This document shows, piece by piece, positions 53,744 through 63,157 of a stretch of 64,000 bases of DNA (position 1 is its first letter; every line of letters starts with the position of its first letter). The DNA comes from Methanolobus zinderi. GTDB taxonomy: Archaea > Halobacteriota > Methanosarcinia > Methanosarcinales > Methanosarcinaceae. The notes below the pieces were generated by a model. That model searched no databases, had not been told where the DNA came from, and saw only the letters and a program-made list of their open reading frames with translations. Made by a program: the position numbers and the translations under genes. The DNA is taken from contig NZ_CP058215.1 in NCBI RefSeq assembly GCF_013388255.1, positions 1,612,001 to 1,676,000 on the forward strand, given 5' to 3'.

Positions 53744-54211
53744 TTACATTTGGGAATTCTCATCAAACTCCATGGAAAATCCATTGGCAGCATTGATTGA
53801 GACCTTGCCGTCTACTACCCTCATTTCCGAGATAACGGTGTTCTGATCATCATAGAACTTCATAATCATATTCTCCTCATCTTCGGACCAGAAATATTCA
53901 AGGCTGGAAACACCATTCTCAGATTCATCTAACTCCGCTGTTGCATGGCACATCTCAATTCCTTCAATGGTCTCCTTGCCGACTATATCCACAGTATAGG
54001 CCTGGCCTGTCTGGGGATCGGAGGTCTGGATGGTTGAACCCACAGGACACCACTGGCCTTCGGTGTTCTCCGAAAAATCAGCCGCATCAACTGAATTTTC
54101 ATCTCCGATATCTGTGACCTCATCGACCGTATCTTCCTTGTCTTCAGTACATCCTGATGCCGAAAGAACAACAAGGAGTAAAATTAAAATAAGTGTAAGT
54201 TTTTTCATCAT
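53744..54211 (-). CDS. Lipoprotein of unknown function
   Basis: Secreted lipoprotein of ~155 residues. Signal peptide with hydrophobic core LTLILILLLVVL and lipobox SASGC (Cys ~21), followed by an acidic spacer and then a beta-rich domain (~50-155) with a Cys pair (QWCPVGSTI and IEMCHATAE) that might form a disulfide. It reads like a small YxeF/PBP-type sensor or binding domain, but I do not recognise the family. Start ATG 54211 or the adjacent ATG 54208. Upstream GTGA. Confidence 0.8.
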   Translation of the reverse strand: MMKKLTLILILLLVVLSASGCTEDKEDTVDEVTDIGDENSVDAADFSENTEGQWCPVGSTIQTSDPQTGQAYTVDIVGKETIEGIEMCHATAELDESENGVSSLEYFWSEDEENMIMKFYDDQNTVISEMRVVDGKVSINAANGFSMEFDENSQM

Positions 54212-54265
54212 ATGAATCACTTACAGTTTCAACATTTGATGATTTAAGGCTGTCGTTTTCCTAAT

Positions 54266-55213
54266 TCATCTGAAGTAGATGAAAAGGCCGGCAATGTAGG
54301 CTGCATATGTCACAAAAATCACAGCACCTTCCCATTTTTCCAGTTTTCTTCCCGTAATACCGAAAATTACCAGTAACAGCATGATAAGCAACATCACAGG
54401 AAAATCATACACAACGGACTGTTCCAGTATGTCAAGGTTCCTTATCTGGGAAGACACACCCAGGATAAGAGTGATATCCATGATGTTTGCACCCAGAATA
54501 TTACCAATTGAAATATCCTGATGTCCTTTCAGGGTTGATGAGAGTGCTGTTATGACCTCGGGCAAGGATGTACCAAAAGCCACAAGTGTAAGACCTATAA
54601 GCATTTTAGGCACATCGAGCCATTCTGCCAGGGTGATACCCGAATCCACGAGTATCCGGCTACCGATCACAACCAGACTGGCACCCACGATGAAAAGCAG
54701 AATCTCCTTTTTCATATCCTTTGCAGAAGCCCTTACGAAATCCTCATCCGATTCTTTAAAGATGGTTCGCTGGAGCTTGTAATTGTAGTACATGAAAGCC
54801 ACAAATACTGCCAGGAGGATCAGACCGTCAAGAGACGATAGTTGCCGGTCCAGGGTTGTAAGCACAAGCAGGACACCGGAGACAAGCATAAAGGCACTCT
54901 TACGTATAAAACTGTGCCTGTTAACCGGAACTGCCTTGATTAGAATAACAAGCCCGAGTGCAAGCCCGATGTTACATATCGCAGAGCCAACTGCATTACC
55001 AACCGAGAGATCCGTATGACCTATATACGCAGCAGTCACGGATACGGCAAACTCGGGCGAGGTGGTGGCAAAACTCACGATAGTGGCACCTACTATAATC
55101 TTCGGTATACCACTTTTTTCTGAAATGACCACCGCCGACTCAACAAACCAGTCTGCACCCTTGGTGATCATAAGAACACCTGCTACCAGTAATGCAATTG
55201 TTTCGAGTATCAT
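54266..55213 (-). CDS. Calcium/sodium antiporter (CaCA family, YrbG-like)
   Basis: Membrane cation exchanger of 315 residues with ten hydrophobic segments in two inverted halves. Each half carries an alpha-repeat: SFATTSPEFAVSVTAAYIG (~47-65) and VAFGTSLPEVITALSSTLKG (~212-230), whose Glu residues bind Ca2+. Other hallmarks are GNAVGSAICNIGLALG and GNILGANIMDITLILG. It probably expels Ca2+ in exchange for Na+. Possible role in osmotic and cation balance in a marine or saline organism (inference). Confidence 0.94.
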   Translation of the reverse strand: MILETIALLVAGVLMITKGADWFVESAVVISEKSGIPKIIVGATIVSFATTSPEFAVSVTAAYIGHTDLSVGNAVGSAICNIGLALGLVILIKAVPVNRHSFIRKSAFMLVSGVLLVLTTLDRQLSSLDGLILLAVFVAFMYYNYKLQRTIFKESDEDFVRASAKDMKKEILLFIVGASLVVIGSRILVDSGITLAEWLDVPKMLIGLTLVAFGTSLPEVITALSSTLKGHQDISIGNILGANIMDITLILGVSSQIRNLDILEQSVVYDFPVMLLIMLLLVIFGITGRKLEKWEGAVIFVTYAAYIAGLFIYFR

Positions 55214-55337
55214 TGAGACTGCCTATACTGCACCATTACATTTAAAGGTAAGAGTCACGCGGAAGTAAAAAAATAAATTTGTGGAAAAATAGAACAATGG
55301 CTCCTGAGGGAACCAGATAGCAGTTATGTGTTCAAGC

Positions 55338-55979
55338 TTATCTGTTCCTCCTGACTACGAATGCCAGCCCGACTATAACTAATACTGGTATGGCAATAGT
55401 GGGAAACTCAGGAATACTCTCCGGTAAGTTCTCAGCCGGCATTGCAGAGCTTATGGCACCCACAGCATCGATATCAGCACCTTCATACGATTTTCCGGAG
55501 CGTGTACTGCCCATGTCAACAAGCCTCACATAAGTATAACCTGTATTGATATTGACATCGGATACTGTGTCTATATCTATGAGCGTTTTCTTGTTGGCTT
55601 CTCCAACCTTTATCCAGTTCTCATTATCCTTACTGATGAATACCTCTACTTTTTCTTTTGAGGAGGAGCCGTATTCGAATATACACAGATCAGGATTGTC
55701 GTCTCCTGAAGCTATCAGGAGATTATTCGTGAATTTCAAGGTAACGGAACCACCTGATCCCAGAGCTACATATTCATTGTCAGGAGAAGAAAGAGCATTC
55801 CCGGGGTCCCCGCCAGTGGCGCCGCCCCTTAAATCATATGAGATTACCTCATCGGCAAATGAAGAGTCACCTTCAGGAAATTCGACACTTTTATACTCAA
55901 CTGCTCCGGCGCTGCTGACAAGCAGGCCAACGACAAGCAATGCTACGGTTAACTTCAAAACATAACATATTTTTTTCAT
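55338..55979 (-). CDS. PEF-CTERM surface protein
   Basis: Exported protein of 213 residues. Signal peptide (~1-26, ending VSSAGA). The middle (~30-180) is a beta-sandwich-like domain with the Asp/Gly-rich DLRGGATGGDPG and SGDDNPDLCIFEYG, typical of carbohydrate-binding or discoidin-like modules. The end has the PEF-CTERM sorting signal: PEFPTIAIPVLVIVGLAFV followed by RRNR. Archaeosortase C is expected to cut at PEF and attach it to a lipid. No archaeosortase gene is in this window. It is rarely annotated by function. Confidence 0.85.
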   Translation of the reverse strand: MKKICYVLKLTVALLVVGLLVSSAGAVEYKSVEFPEGDSSFADEVISYDLRGGATGGDPGNALSSPDNEYVALGSGGSVTLKFTNNLLIASGDDNPDLCIFEYGSSSKEKVEVFISKDNENWIKVGEANKKTLIDIDTVSDVNINTGYTYVRLVDMGSTRSGKSYEGADIDAVGAISSAMPAENLPESIPEFPTIAIPVLVIVGLAFVVRRNR

Positions 55980-56091
55980 TTACAATACCACCTTTCTAGA
56001 TTAAACATAAAAAAAGTTATCCGCATATAAAACTTTCTAAACTAAATTATGCATAAGAAAATAAAATAACAGTTAAAAAATCATCAAGGAA

Positions 56092-56616
56092 TTATTCCAG
56101 TCCGAGCAAGGTAACCGCCGCAACGATCAGGATCCCAAGGCCCACCATGCGGACCGAATGAAGGATAAGGCTCTGCCTTGCAAGCTTTCCTGAGAATACA
56201 CCCAGTATCGACAGCACAATTATACTGAAGATGATAGCAGTTTCAAGCTGGTAGGCATCCAGGAACACAAAAGGCAGAATAGGCACAAGTGAGCCTGCAA
56301 AACTGGCACCGCCGTGGAAGAACGAATCACTCCAGATCTTACTTTTGGTCTCCTGTTCCAGTTTGGTGCGTCCCAGACTTCTCATCAGGGGCTTTTCCAG
56401 TTCTGCAAGTCTGCCATACTCAACGGCACTTTCCGCAAGATAGGAACCCACACCGTTAGTCAGTGCAAGTGCTACGGCGCCGCCCAGTGCAGCATTAATG
56501 ACGATTGAAGGGTCGTCCGATACATGGGTTGTTCCGATAACGACTCCCAGAACAGCAAGAATACCGTCTATGCTGCCCAGTATTATATAGCGACCCTGTT
56601 CGGTCTTCAGTTTCAT
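56092..56616 (-). CDS. VIT1/CCC1-family (TIGR00267-like) membrane protein
   Basis: Membrane protein of 174 residues with about four or five hydrophobic segments. It resembles the VIT1/CCC1 iron and manganese transporters: SIDGILAVLGVVIGTTHVS (~15-33), the NAALGGAVALALTNGVGSYLAE segment (~41-62) and a cytoplasmic Glu-rich helical region (~66-95). It is shorter than yeast CCC1, as is usual for the archaeal version. A role in Fe2+/Mn2+ handling is inferred from family. Confidence 0.8.
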   Translation of the reverse strand: MKLKTEQGRYIILGSIDGILAVLGVVIGTTHVSDDPSIVINAALGGAVALALTNGVGSYLAESAVEYGRLAELEKPLMRSLGRTKLEQETKSKIWSDSFFHGGASFAGSLVPILPFVFLDAYQLETAIIFSIIVLSILGVFSGKLARQSLILHSVRMVGLGILIVAAVTLLGLE

Positions 56617-56773
56617 ATCAAATTTTCCGGAAAATAGTTTTTTATGGTTATTTTATGATAAGCCACTAAACTAGATAAATGTACACACAAAGCTTTTTTA
56701 GTTTTTCGGATATTAGCAGGTAAACGTTTATGTATTTCACAGGATACCTTCACAGCTTAAGAGGAATTGATCA

Positions 56774-57649
56774 ATGAAAGTTCACCCACGATGCACATAC
56801 TGCCTGCTCTCAAGAGTACATATGGAAGCGGAACTGTCAACCGATGATGTTGAGCTCATGCACGAAGCGGTAAGAGGAGGCATAGAAGTTCTCAATAGCA
56901 TCTACACCCCAGATATGCCCGCTGCTGCCCTCTCAACTCCCATGCACAGAAAAGCATATGAGATACTCAACGACAATGATCCCTACCGGGAAAAGAAAGA
57001 GCTGAGCAGCAAAGTTGCAGAGAGGTTCCTTCCCACAATACGCTCATATGTATTCGACGGGGACGGAGATGATATTGCCACGTTCAAGCGTGCGGTACTG
57101 GCAGCTGTCATAGGCAATTACTTCGATTACGGAGTAATGGGACTTGAGGTACCCATAGATGTGTTTGATGAGACCTTCAGGGAACACTTCAAACGCGGGC
57201 TGGATATAGACGACACCGACAGGATGCTGGACAAACTGGATAATGTGCTTTACTTGGCCGACAACTGTGGGGAGATACTGATCGATACACTTGTCTTTGA
57301 AATGATAAGAAAAATGGGCGGGAAAATAACTCTTGTAGTTCGCGGTGCCCCCATACTCAATGATGTAACAATGGAAGAGATAGAACAGTTCGGTATTGAA
57401 GATAAGGTTGACAGGGTTCTTACAACGGGTTCCAACGCAATAGGTGTATGTTTTGACGAAGCCCCGGAAGAACTTAAAGAAGCTCTTGATAATGCCTCAC
57501 TTATAATCAGCAAAGGAATGGCCAATTACGAAACTCTGTCAGAAGAAAATTATAGGCCCATAGTCTATATGTTAAAGGTAAAGTGCGATCCTGTGGGGGA
57601 AGATATAGGCGCTCCGATGGGCTGCTCGGTAGCCAAGTTACTTGAATAA
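56774..57649 (+). CDS. DUF89 (ARMT1-like) metal-dependent phosphatase, subfamily I
   Basis: Damage-control phosphatase-type protein of 291 residues. It has the N-terminal CTYC pair (~8-11) of the subfamily I members, the metal-binding DNCGE motif (~166) and Asp in VRGAPILNDV and GSNAIGV. DUF89 enzymes remove phosphate from reactive sugar- or cofactor-derived phosphometabolites; the substrate of the CxxC branch is not settled. A CooT-type Ni-binding protein starts 16 bp downstream and is probably coupled. Confidence 0.88.
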   Translation: MKVHPRCTYCLLSRVHMEAELSTDDVELMHEAVRGGIEVLNSIYTPDMPAAALSTPMHRKAYEILNDNDPYREKKELSSKVAERFLPTIRSYVFDGDGDDIATFKRAVLAAVIGNYFDYGVMGLEVPIDVFDETFREHFKRGLDIDDTDRMLDKLDNVLYLADNCGEILIDTLVFEMIRKMGGKITLVVRGAPILNDVTMEEIEQFGIEDKVDRVLTTGSNAIGVCFDEAPEELKEALDNASLIISKGMANYETLSEENYRPIVYMLKVKCDPVGEDIGAPMGCSVAKLLE

Positions 57650-57665
57650 AAAGGAGAAAGATAGA

Positions 57666-57854
57666 ATGTGTGAATTAAATGCGATACTGGTAAAGGGAGA
57701 TGAGCGTAAAACTGTTATGGAATCCGTCACAAAGATGGTTGTGGAGGGGGATTCTATCCTGCTTTATGGTATGCTCGGAGAAAAAGAGACCGTAGAGGGT
57801 TCAATAAAAGAGGTCGATTTTTCGAAAGGGGAAACTATAATACTTGGAAAATAG
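57666..57854 (+). CDS. CooT-family nickel-binding protein
   Basis: Small protein of 62 residues starting MCELNAILV. The Cys at position 2 matches CooT, which binds Ni through its N-terminal MC residues. The rest is a small beta-barrel with charged strands (GDERKTVMESVTKM). The start was set at ATG 57666 because AAGGAG lies 8 nt upstream; the longer reading frame adds 8 residues and hides the Cys2. In CO-oxidising bacteria CooT supplies Ni to CO dehydrogenase; methanogens need Ni for several enzymes. Paired with the DUF89 gene. Confidence 0.88.
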   Translation: MCELNAILVKGDERKTVMESVTKMVVEGDSILLYGMLGEKETVEGSIKEVDFSKGETIILGK

Positions 57855-57952
57855 TATACAGGACGAAAAAGTTTGTAAATTGGTTTACTGATCCTGTATT
57901 GTTTTCATTCAAACGGCAATCGGAATTTCAGATCAAACGGAAGGGACAATAG

Positions 57953-58960
57953 ATGTCAAAGGTAAAAGTCGCGATAAACGGTTACGGTACAATAGGTAAA
58001 AGAGTGGCAGATGCTGTCAGCCTGCAGGATGACATGGAAATAGTAGGAGTTTCCAAGACCAGGCCTAACTTCGAAGCATCCATCGCAGTCGACAAGGGCT
58101 ATGCGGTATACGCACCTGCAGAAAAGGTGGATTCAATGAAAAAGGGCGGAATATCTGCCGCAGGTACCGTTGAAGACATGGTGGAGAGTGCGGATATTGT
58201 TGTGGACTGTACTCCCGGTGGCATAGGGGAGAAGAACAAACCACTCTATGAGAAGGCAGGGGTCAAGGCTATCTGGCAGGGTGGCGAGGACCACGAGCTT
58301 GCAGGTGTTTCATTCAACGCATCCGCCAACTACGAAGAAGCTCTTGGTGAAGACTTCGTAAGGGTCGTCTCCTGTAACACAACAGGTCTTTCCAGGGTGA
58401 TCTACCCTGTGGACCAGGAATATGGAGTAAAGAAGGTCAGGGTCACACTTATGAGAAGGGCAGCGGACCCCAATGATGTTAAGAAGGGACCGATCAACGC
58501 GATCGTACCAAACCCTATAACCCTGCCATCACACCACGGTCCGGACATCAAGACCGTTATGCCACACATAGACATTGCAACCACCGCAGTCAAGCTTCCG
58601 ACAACATTGATGCACGTGCACACGGTGAACATGGAGCTTGAAAAGGATTGCAGTACGGATGATGTGAAGGAACTGTTCGAGAAGCAGTCCCGTATAATGC
58701 TCATCGAAAAAGGAATTGGCTCAACTGCTGAAATAATGGAGCTTGGCAGAGACCTCGGACGTCCAAGAGGAGACATGTGGGAGAACTGTGTCTGGAAGGA
58801 TTCAGTCACCATGTATGAAGGCGAACTCTACTTCTTCCAGGGAATCCACCAGGAATCAATCGTGATTCCTGACAATGTCGATGCTATCCGTGCCATGATG
58901 GAACTTGAGAGCGATGGCGCAAAATCCATAGCAAAGACAAACAAGACAATGGGTATCTGA
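57953..58960 (+). CDS. gap: Glyceraldehyde-3-phosphate dehydrogenase, archaeal type II
   Basis: Converts glyceraldehyde-3-phosphate and phosphate to 1,3-bisphosphoglycerate, working mostly backward in gluconeogenesis. Rossmann motif NGYGTIGKRVADAV (~8-21), catalytic Cys in SCNTTGLSR (~140), PITLPSHHGPDI (~187). 335 residues, usual length. GAAGGGACAATAG precedes the ATG. It heads a run of gluconeogenic and nucleotide genes: the FBPase/IMPase starts 16 bp after its stop. Confidence 0.96.
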   Translation: MSKVKVAINGYGTIGKRVADAVSLQDDMEIVGVSKTRPNFEASIAVDKGYAVYAPAEKVDSMKKGGISAAGTVEDMVESADIVVDCTPGGIGEKNKPLYEKAGVKAIWQGGEDHELAGVSFNASANYEEALGEDFVRVVSCNTTGLSRVIYPVDQEYGVKKVRVTLMRRAADPNDVKKGPINAIVPNPITLPSHHGPDIKTVMPHIDIATTAVKLPTTLMHVHTVNMELEKDCSTDDVKELFEKQSRIMLIEKGIGSTAEIMELGRDLGRPRGDMWENCVWKDSVTMYEGELYFFQGIHQESIVIPDNVDAIRAMMELESDGAKSIAKTNKTMGI

Positions 58961-58976
58961 TACCCATACTTTTTTT

Positions 58977-59780
58977 ATGCCGCAAAATGGTTACTTTCTT
59001 GAACTCAGTAACAGGATAGCGGATGCTGTCTATGAAAGAATAAAGGATATTGTCGGGACCTTCAATGCAAATGACGTGGTGTATATGGGTGCCGACGGTA
59101 CTCCCACTAAGCTGATAGATGACATATCCGAGAAAGTTATACTGGATGTGCTTGAAAAGGAAGGACGGTCTGTCAGGGTACTCAGTGAGGAATGCGGCGA
59201 GAAACTAATAGGCAGTTATCCTGAATTCACCATAATCGTTGACCCCATAGACGGAACCTACAATGCATCCTTCGGGATTCCCTTCTACAGCATATCCCTT
59301 GCAATATCAACCAACGGTCCGAAGGACATATGTTTCGGATATGTCAGAAACCTCGCAACAGGAGATACATTCCATGCTGTGAGGGGGAAAGGGGCATTCC
59401 TAAATAATCAGAGAATACAAATATCCGGTAGAGAAGAAATTAACAAGTTATGTATAAGTGTCTATGGTTACAGGCCCCACATAGAAGCAACCGCTATACT
59501 TTGCAGGAATGTCAGAAGAATCAGGGTCCTGGGAAGCGTTGCACTTGAACTTTGTTATGTCGCAGCCGGGAAGTTTGACGCATTTGTCGATGTCAGGGGA
59601 TCCCTGCGTTTGACGGACGTAGCTGCAGGAAAGCTGATGGTCGAAGAGGCAGGAGGAAAAGTTACCGACAGCCTTGGTGAGCCTCTTGAGCTTGAAGACA
59701 GTATCCTTAACAGAGTATACATGGTAGCTTCCAACGGACATGTGCACGAAACAATATTAAACATTTCAAAGGAAGATTAA
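58977..59780 (+). CDS. suhB: Bifunctional fructose-1,6-bisphosphatase / inositol monophosphatase
   Basis: Mg2+-dependent phosphatase of 267 residues of the archaeal FBPase/IMPase class. Metal-site residues: EECGEK (~72), DPIDGTYNASFGIPFYS (~89-105) and Asp in LRLTDVAAGKLMVEEAGG (~206). It can hydrolyse fructose-1,6-bisphosphate in gluconeogenesis and inositol-1-phosphate for lipid heads. It follows gap and is followed one base later by NAD kinase, a common archaeal grouping. Confidence 0.93.
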   Translation: MPQNGYFLELSNRIADAVYERIKDIVGTFNANDVVYMGADGTPTKLIDDISEKVILDVLEKEGRSVRVLSEECGEKLIGSYPEFTIIVDPIDGTYNASFGIPFYSISLAISTNGPKDICFGYVRNLATGDTFHAVRGKGAFLNNQRIQISGREEINKLCISVYGYRPHIEATAILCRNVRRIRVLGSVALELCYVAAGKFDAFVDVRGSLRLTDVAAGKLMVEEAGGKVTDSLGEPLELEDSILNRVYMVASNGHVHETILNISKED

Positions 59781-59781
59781 G

Positions 59782-60615
59782 ATGAGGGTTGAAAAGATAG
59801 GCATTGTATCACGCTTTGATAACCAGGAAGCCCTGGATATGGTCAAAAATATCATGGAGGCTTTTGAGGACAAAGTCGACATCGTCCTGTCCCCGGGAAC
59901 CGCACAGCACCTTGATATAGATGATAAGTGCATGCCTGTGGAAGATATGCGTGATGCGGGTGTGGAGCTCATTGTGTCCGTGGGAGGCGACGGTACAGTA
60001 CTTCGCAGCATTTCCAAGATGGAAGACCCTCTGCCCACCCTTGGGATCAACCTGGGAACCCTGGGTTTCCTTGTTGATGTACAGCCGGAGGATGCCCTCA
60101 CAGCCATAAACGATGTACTGAAAGGGTTTACCTACACAGAACGCAGCAGGCTCGGAGTTTATCTTAATGGGAGAGCGCTGCTTCCTGCAACCAACGAGGT
60201 TGTGCTTATCACCGCAAGACCTGCAAAGATACTTACCTTCAGGGTATCCGTGGATGACTCAATGATCGAGGAACTGCGTGCCGATGGTGTTGTTTTCGCA
60301 ACCCCTACAGGATCCACAGCCTATGCGATGAGTGCGGGCGGACCAATAGTTGATCCCAGGGTCGATGCATCATTGATCGTACCCCTTGCACCGTTCAAGC
60401 TTTCAGCACGCCCGTGGGTCGTACCTGCAAGCAGCAGGATATCGGTGGAAATGTTAATTCCCGAAAAGGAAGCTGCCATCGTAATCGATGGTCAGCACTC
60501 TTACAACATCAAGGCCAGTGACAGGGTCGTTCTTACCAAAGCACAGAATCCTGCAAGATTTGTCAGCAGTTCAATCAATGGTTTTTACGAAAAGGTCCAG
60601 AGCAAACTTTCATAG
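59782..60615 (+). CDS. nadK: NAD kinase
   Basis: Phosphorylates NAD to NADP with ATP or polyphosphate. Motif GGDGTVLRSISKM (~72), NLGTLGFL (~91), the second motif ADGVVFATPTGSTAYAMSAGGP (~173-194) and the C-terminal strand IVIDGQHSYNI. 277 residues. It starts one base after the FBPase stop (TAAGATG), so the genes are coupled. Last gene of the gap-suhB-nadK cluster. Confidence 0.95.
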   Translation: MRVEKIGIVSRFDNQEALDMVKNIMEAFEDKVDIVLSPGTAQHLDIDDKCMPVEDMRDAGVELIVSVGGDGTVLRSISKMEDPLPTLGINLGTLGFLVDVQPEDALTAINDVLKGFTYTERSRLGVYLNGRALLPATNEVVLITARPAKILTFRVSVDDSMIEELRADGVVFATPTGSTAYAMSAGGPIVDPRVDASLIVPLAPFKLSARPWVVPASSRISVEMLIPEKEAAIVIDGQHSYNIKASDRVVLTKAQNPARFVSSSINGFYEKVQSKLS

Positions 60616-60808
60616 ATGGCCGGGTCAGGGCGCAACCGGACATAAATGCTTGAATTCCTCAATTCTGACCGGAACTTGCAGTCAGCTGCCTTTTACTTCC
60701 TAAATAAAGATTACTGTTTGGCGACAGGCTTTTAACGGAAAAGAAGGCTAAAAAACCTAAAATTTATATTCAGTATTGGGGATTTCGTCGTCTACAGGAA
60801 TTGAGAAT

Positions 60809-61981
60809 ATGTCAGAAGTCGAAGCTTATTCAAGGAACAAACTCATCGATTATCTTAACCTGCCACCACTTGATATCGAAATATGTGATGTCACCCTGAG
60901 AGATGGTGAGCAGACACCCGGAGTTGTGTTCACAAGAGATGAGAAGATAGCACTTGCAACTGAACTCGACAATGTAGGGGTTGAGATTATCGAAGCCGGG
61001 TTCCCGGTGGTGTCACCTGCTGAAAAAGATATTGTCAAAGAAATCTCCAATATGGGACTCAATGCAAAGACATGCTGTCTTGCACGCTCAAAGATCAGTG
61101 ATGTGGAGACAGCGGTTGATTGTGATGTTGATTTTATCAGTATTTTCATCGCTATGTCAGATCTCCATCTCAAGCACAAATATCACAAAAGCTACGACGA
61201 GATGTTCACGTCCGCAATGAGCGCTATTGAGTATGCCAAGGATCATGGAGTTGGTGTAAGGTTTGCTGCGGAAGATGGTACAAGGACCGATGTTGATGTC
61301 CTGAAGAAAGCTTTTGTTGCCGCAGAGGATTATAAGGTGGATTATGTGAGTATCGCAGACACTATCGGTATACTCAATCCGAGCACAGCATATTATCTTG
61401 TGAGCGAGATCAAAAAAGTGGTGCACACTCCGATATGTATACACTGTCACAACGATCTCGGACTTGCCACCGCAAACACACTGGCTGCCGCGGAAGCAGG
61501 TGCAAAACAGCTCCATACCACAGTCAATGCGATCGGTGAGAGGGCAGGCAATGCATCCCTTGAGGAACTGCTTGTTGCACTGAGGGTCCAGTACGGCATC
61601 GAAAGATACGATACTACCAGACTGACGAAACTCTCAAAGATGGTCAACGAATTCTCTGGAATCAAACCTGCAATTAACAAGGCCATCGTGGGCGAGCATA
61701 CATTCTCACATGAGTCCGGCATACATGTGTGTGCAATCCTTGAAGAACCCAGGACCTATGAGCTCTTCAGTCCGGAAATGGTCGGAGGAGAGCGCCACCT
61801 CATAGTAGGCAAACATACGGGAATGAAGGCTCTGAAGGGTATTGTAAAAAGTATGGGTTATGAACTCGAAAAAGAGCAACTCTGTGTACTGCTCGACAAA
61901 ATAAAGAACTGTACGGAAGCAAAGAAGGGAATACCCCCGTCCAGGCTTGATGAAATGGTTGCGGACCTTTCCCGGAACTAG
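60809..61981 (+). CDS. aksA: Homocitrate synthase AksA (coenzyme B pathway)
   Basis: Condenses 2-oxoglutarate and acetyl-CoA and then longer homologues, the chain-extension step of coenzyme B synthesis in methanogens. The HMGL-like TIM barrel begins ICDVTLRDGEQTPGVVFTRD (~22), with CIHCHNDLGLATANTLAAAEAG (~212; HxH metal site) and the NAIGERAGNASLEELL signature (~242). Residues ~320-390 form the subdomain. The start was set at ATG 60809; TTG 60776 would add 11 residues. The alternative identity is citramalate or isopropylmalate synthase, but the sequence style matches AksA. Convergent with the NYN gene by 4 bp. Confidence 0.88.
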   Translation: MSEVEAYSRNKLIDYLNLPPLDIEICDVTLRDGEQTPGVVFTRDEKIALATELDNVGVEIIEAGFPVVSPAEKDIVKEISNMGLNAKTCCLARSKISDVETAVDCDVDFISIFIAMSDLHLKHKYHKSYDEMFTSAMSAIEYAKDHGVGVRFAAEDGTRTDVDVLKKAFVAAEDYKVDYVSIADTIGILNPSTAYYLVSEIKKVVHTPICIHCHNDLGLATANTLAAAEAGAKQLHTTVNAIGERAGNASLEELLVALRVQYGIERYDTTRLTKLSKMVNEFSGIKPAINKAIVGEHTFSHESGIHVCAILEEPRTYELFSPEMVGGERHLIVGKHTGMKALKGIVKSMGYELEKEQLCVLLDKIKNCTEAKKGIPPSRLDEMVADLSRN

Positions 61982-62568
61982 TAATCCATCATAGCATCTT
62001 TTTTTCTGCGCGATCCGGGAACGATGTCATCATCGATATCCTCATCCCGACTTTTGCTTTCTGTGAGATATTCTTCGTAATAGTTCATCTGATCGTTCTC
62101 AAGGACTATCACATAATCCGCAGAATTTCGCAATGCTGTTGAGAATCCGGGCTCCACACCGAATATGATGGTCTCTTTGCCGTGTTCGTTCGCCTTGTTC
62201 AGCAGTGGCTTGAAATCCGCATCCCGTGTCACCAGTGCCAGAGTGTCAATGGTGGGATTGCACACAAGTTCCATTCCTTCCACCGCAAGCCGGACATCCA
62301 CATCACTTGAACATATGATCGGCTCAAAACCATTGTTCTCAATGGCTTCGACAAGTTTATCCGATGCATATTGATTCAAAAAAACCCTGCCGATCTTTAC
62401 ATTTCCGTATTCTTTAAGAACATCCCTTATCTCTTCGAGATTCACATTGAACTCTTTACGGAGTACATTCGGACCGTCAACAAGCAGGCCTATGCTGCGT
62501 CTGCCAGTTTCCTTCTTTGTACTAAGGTACTTGACAATGGAGTTCAGTCCGGTTTTAACGTTGGCCAT
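61978..62568 (-). CDS. NYN (LabA/PIN-like) domain protein
   Basis: PIN-like nuclease-fold protein of 196 residues, TIGR00288-type. Motifs: LLVDGPNVLRKEFN (first Asp, ~29), SSDVDVRLAVEGMEL (~91) and LALVTRDADFKPLLNKANEHGKE (~109-131), which supply the acidic residues of a metal-dependent RNase centre. The C-terminal tail is acidic then basic (SRDEDIDDDIVPGSRRKKD). RNA processing is likely; the target is unknown. Overlaps the end of aksA by 4 bp in the convergent direction. Confidence 0.87.
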   Translation of the reverse strand: MANVKTGLNSIVKYLSTKKETGRRSIGLLVDGPNVLRKEFNVNLEEIRDVLKEYGNVKIGRVFLNQYASDKLVEAIENNGFEPIICSSDVDVRLAVEGMELVCNPTIDTLALVTRDADFKPLLNKANEHGKETIIFGVEPGFSTALRNSADYVIVLENDQMNYYEEYLTESKSRDEDIDDDIVPGSRRKKDAMMDY

Positions 62569-62737
62569 GATACCTCTCTATAATGATAATAACTGTTATA
62601 ATGCTTACACGCAACCCTGAAGTTGCAATTACACATGCTATATATTTACTATAGACAATATAATAACGTGTAAATGTTTGACAATGATAGCATATAATCC
62701 TTACTAAAAGTTTACATAAATGCAAACTCTGTCCGTC

Positions 62738-63157
62738 TTACAGAATATCTGCAAGTAGTTTTTCCTTCACACTAACTTCAGGAACAGAATCCTTTTCCAG
62801 CCTGAAATAGTTAACCAGTCTCCCGCCATTCTTAATTCTGGTGTAACGGATTTCACCGCCATGTTTTATAAACATATCCACTACCTCCTCAAACTGGGAC
62901 CTCTCCATCTCGGACAGCTCTATAAGGCTCTCCCCGTCGGATAACCAGTTGTAGACTCTGAGCACGGTTACCTCCCGTACCCTTTTAAGGTCCTCTGTAT
63001 CCTTGAAATCATCCACATAGACCGAGCGCTTCAGACCCGGAGACCAGCCTGCAAGTTTTTTCTGCATATCAATTAAATGGACCGGAATCTCCTCATTCTC
63101 CTTTGGTCGCGGAAAAAAACGTTTGAGATGGCTTATATCCTTCTCAGACAGGAGCAA
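62738..63157 (-). CDS. DUF61 (UPF0216) family protein
   Basis: Archaeal conserved protein of 139 residues, UPF0216/DUF61. The N-terminal helix (LSEKDISHLKRFFPRP) and the C-terminal part (FIKHGGEIRYTRIKNGGRL) suggest a small alpha/beta fold that may bind nucleic acid. The TTG at 63157 directly follows the rhomboid stop (TGATTG); AAGGTGA lies right against the TTG, which is unusually close, so a start a few codons in (a CTG) cannot be excluded. Coupled to the rhomboid gene. Function unknown. Confidence 0.8.
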   Translation of the reverse strand: MLLSEKDISHLKRFFPRPKENEEIPVHLIDMQKKLAGWSPGLKRSVYVDDFKDTEDLKRVREVTVLRVYNWLSDGESLIELSEMERSQFEEVVDMFIKHGGEIRYTRIKNGGRLVNYFRLEKDSVPEVSVKEKLLADIL

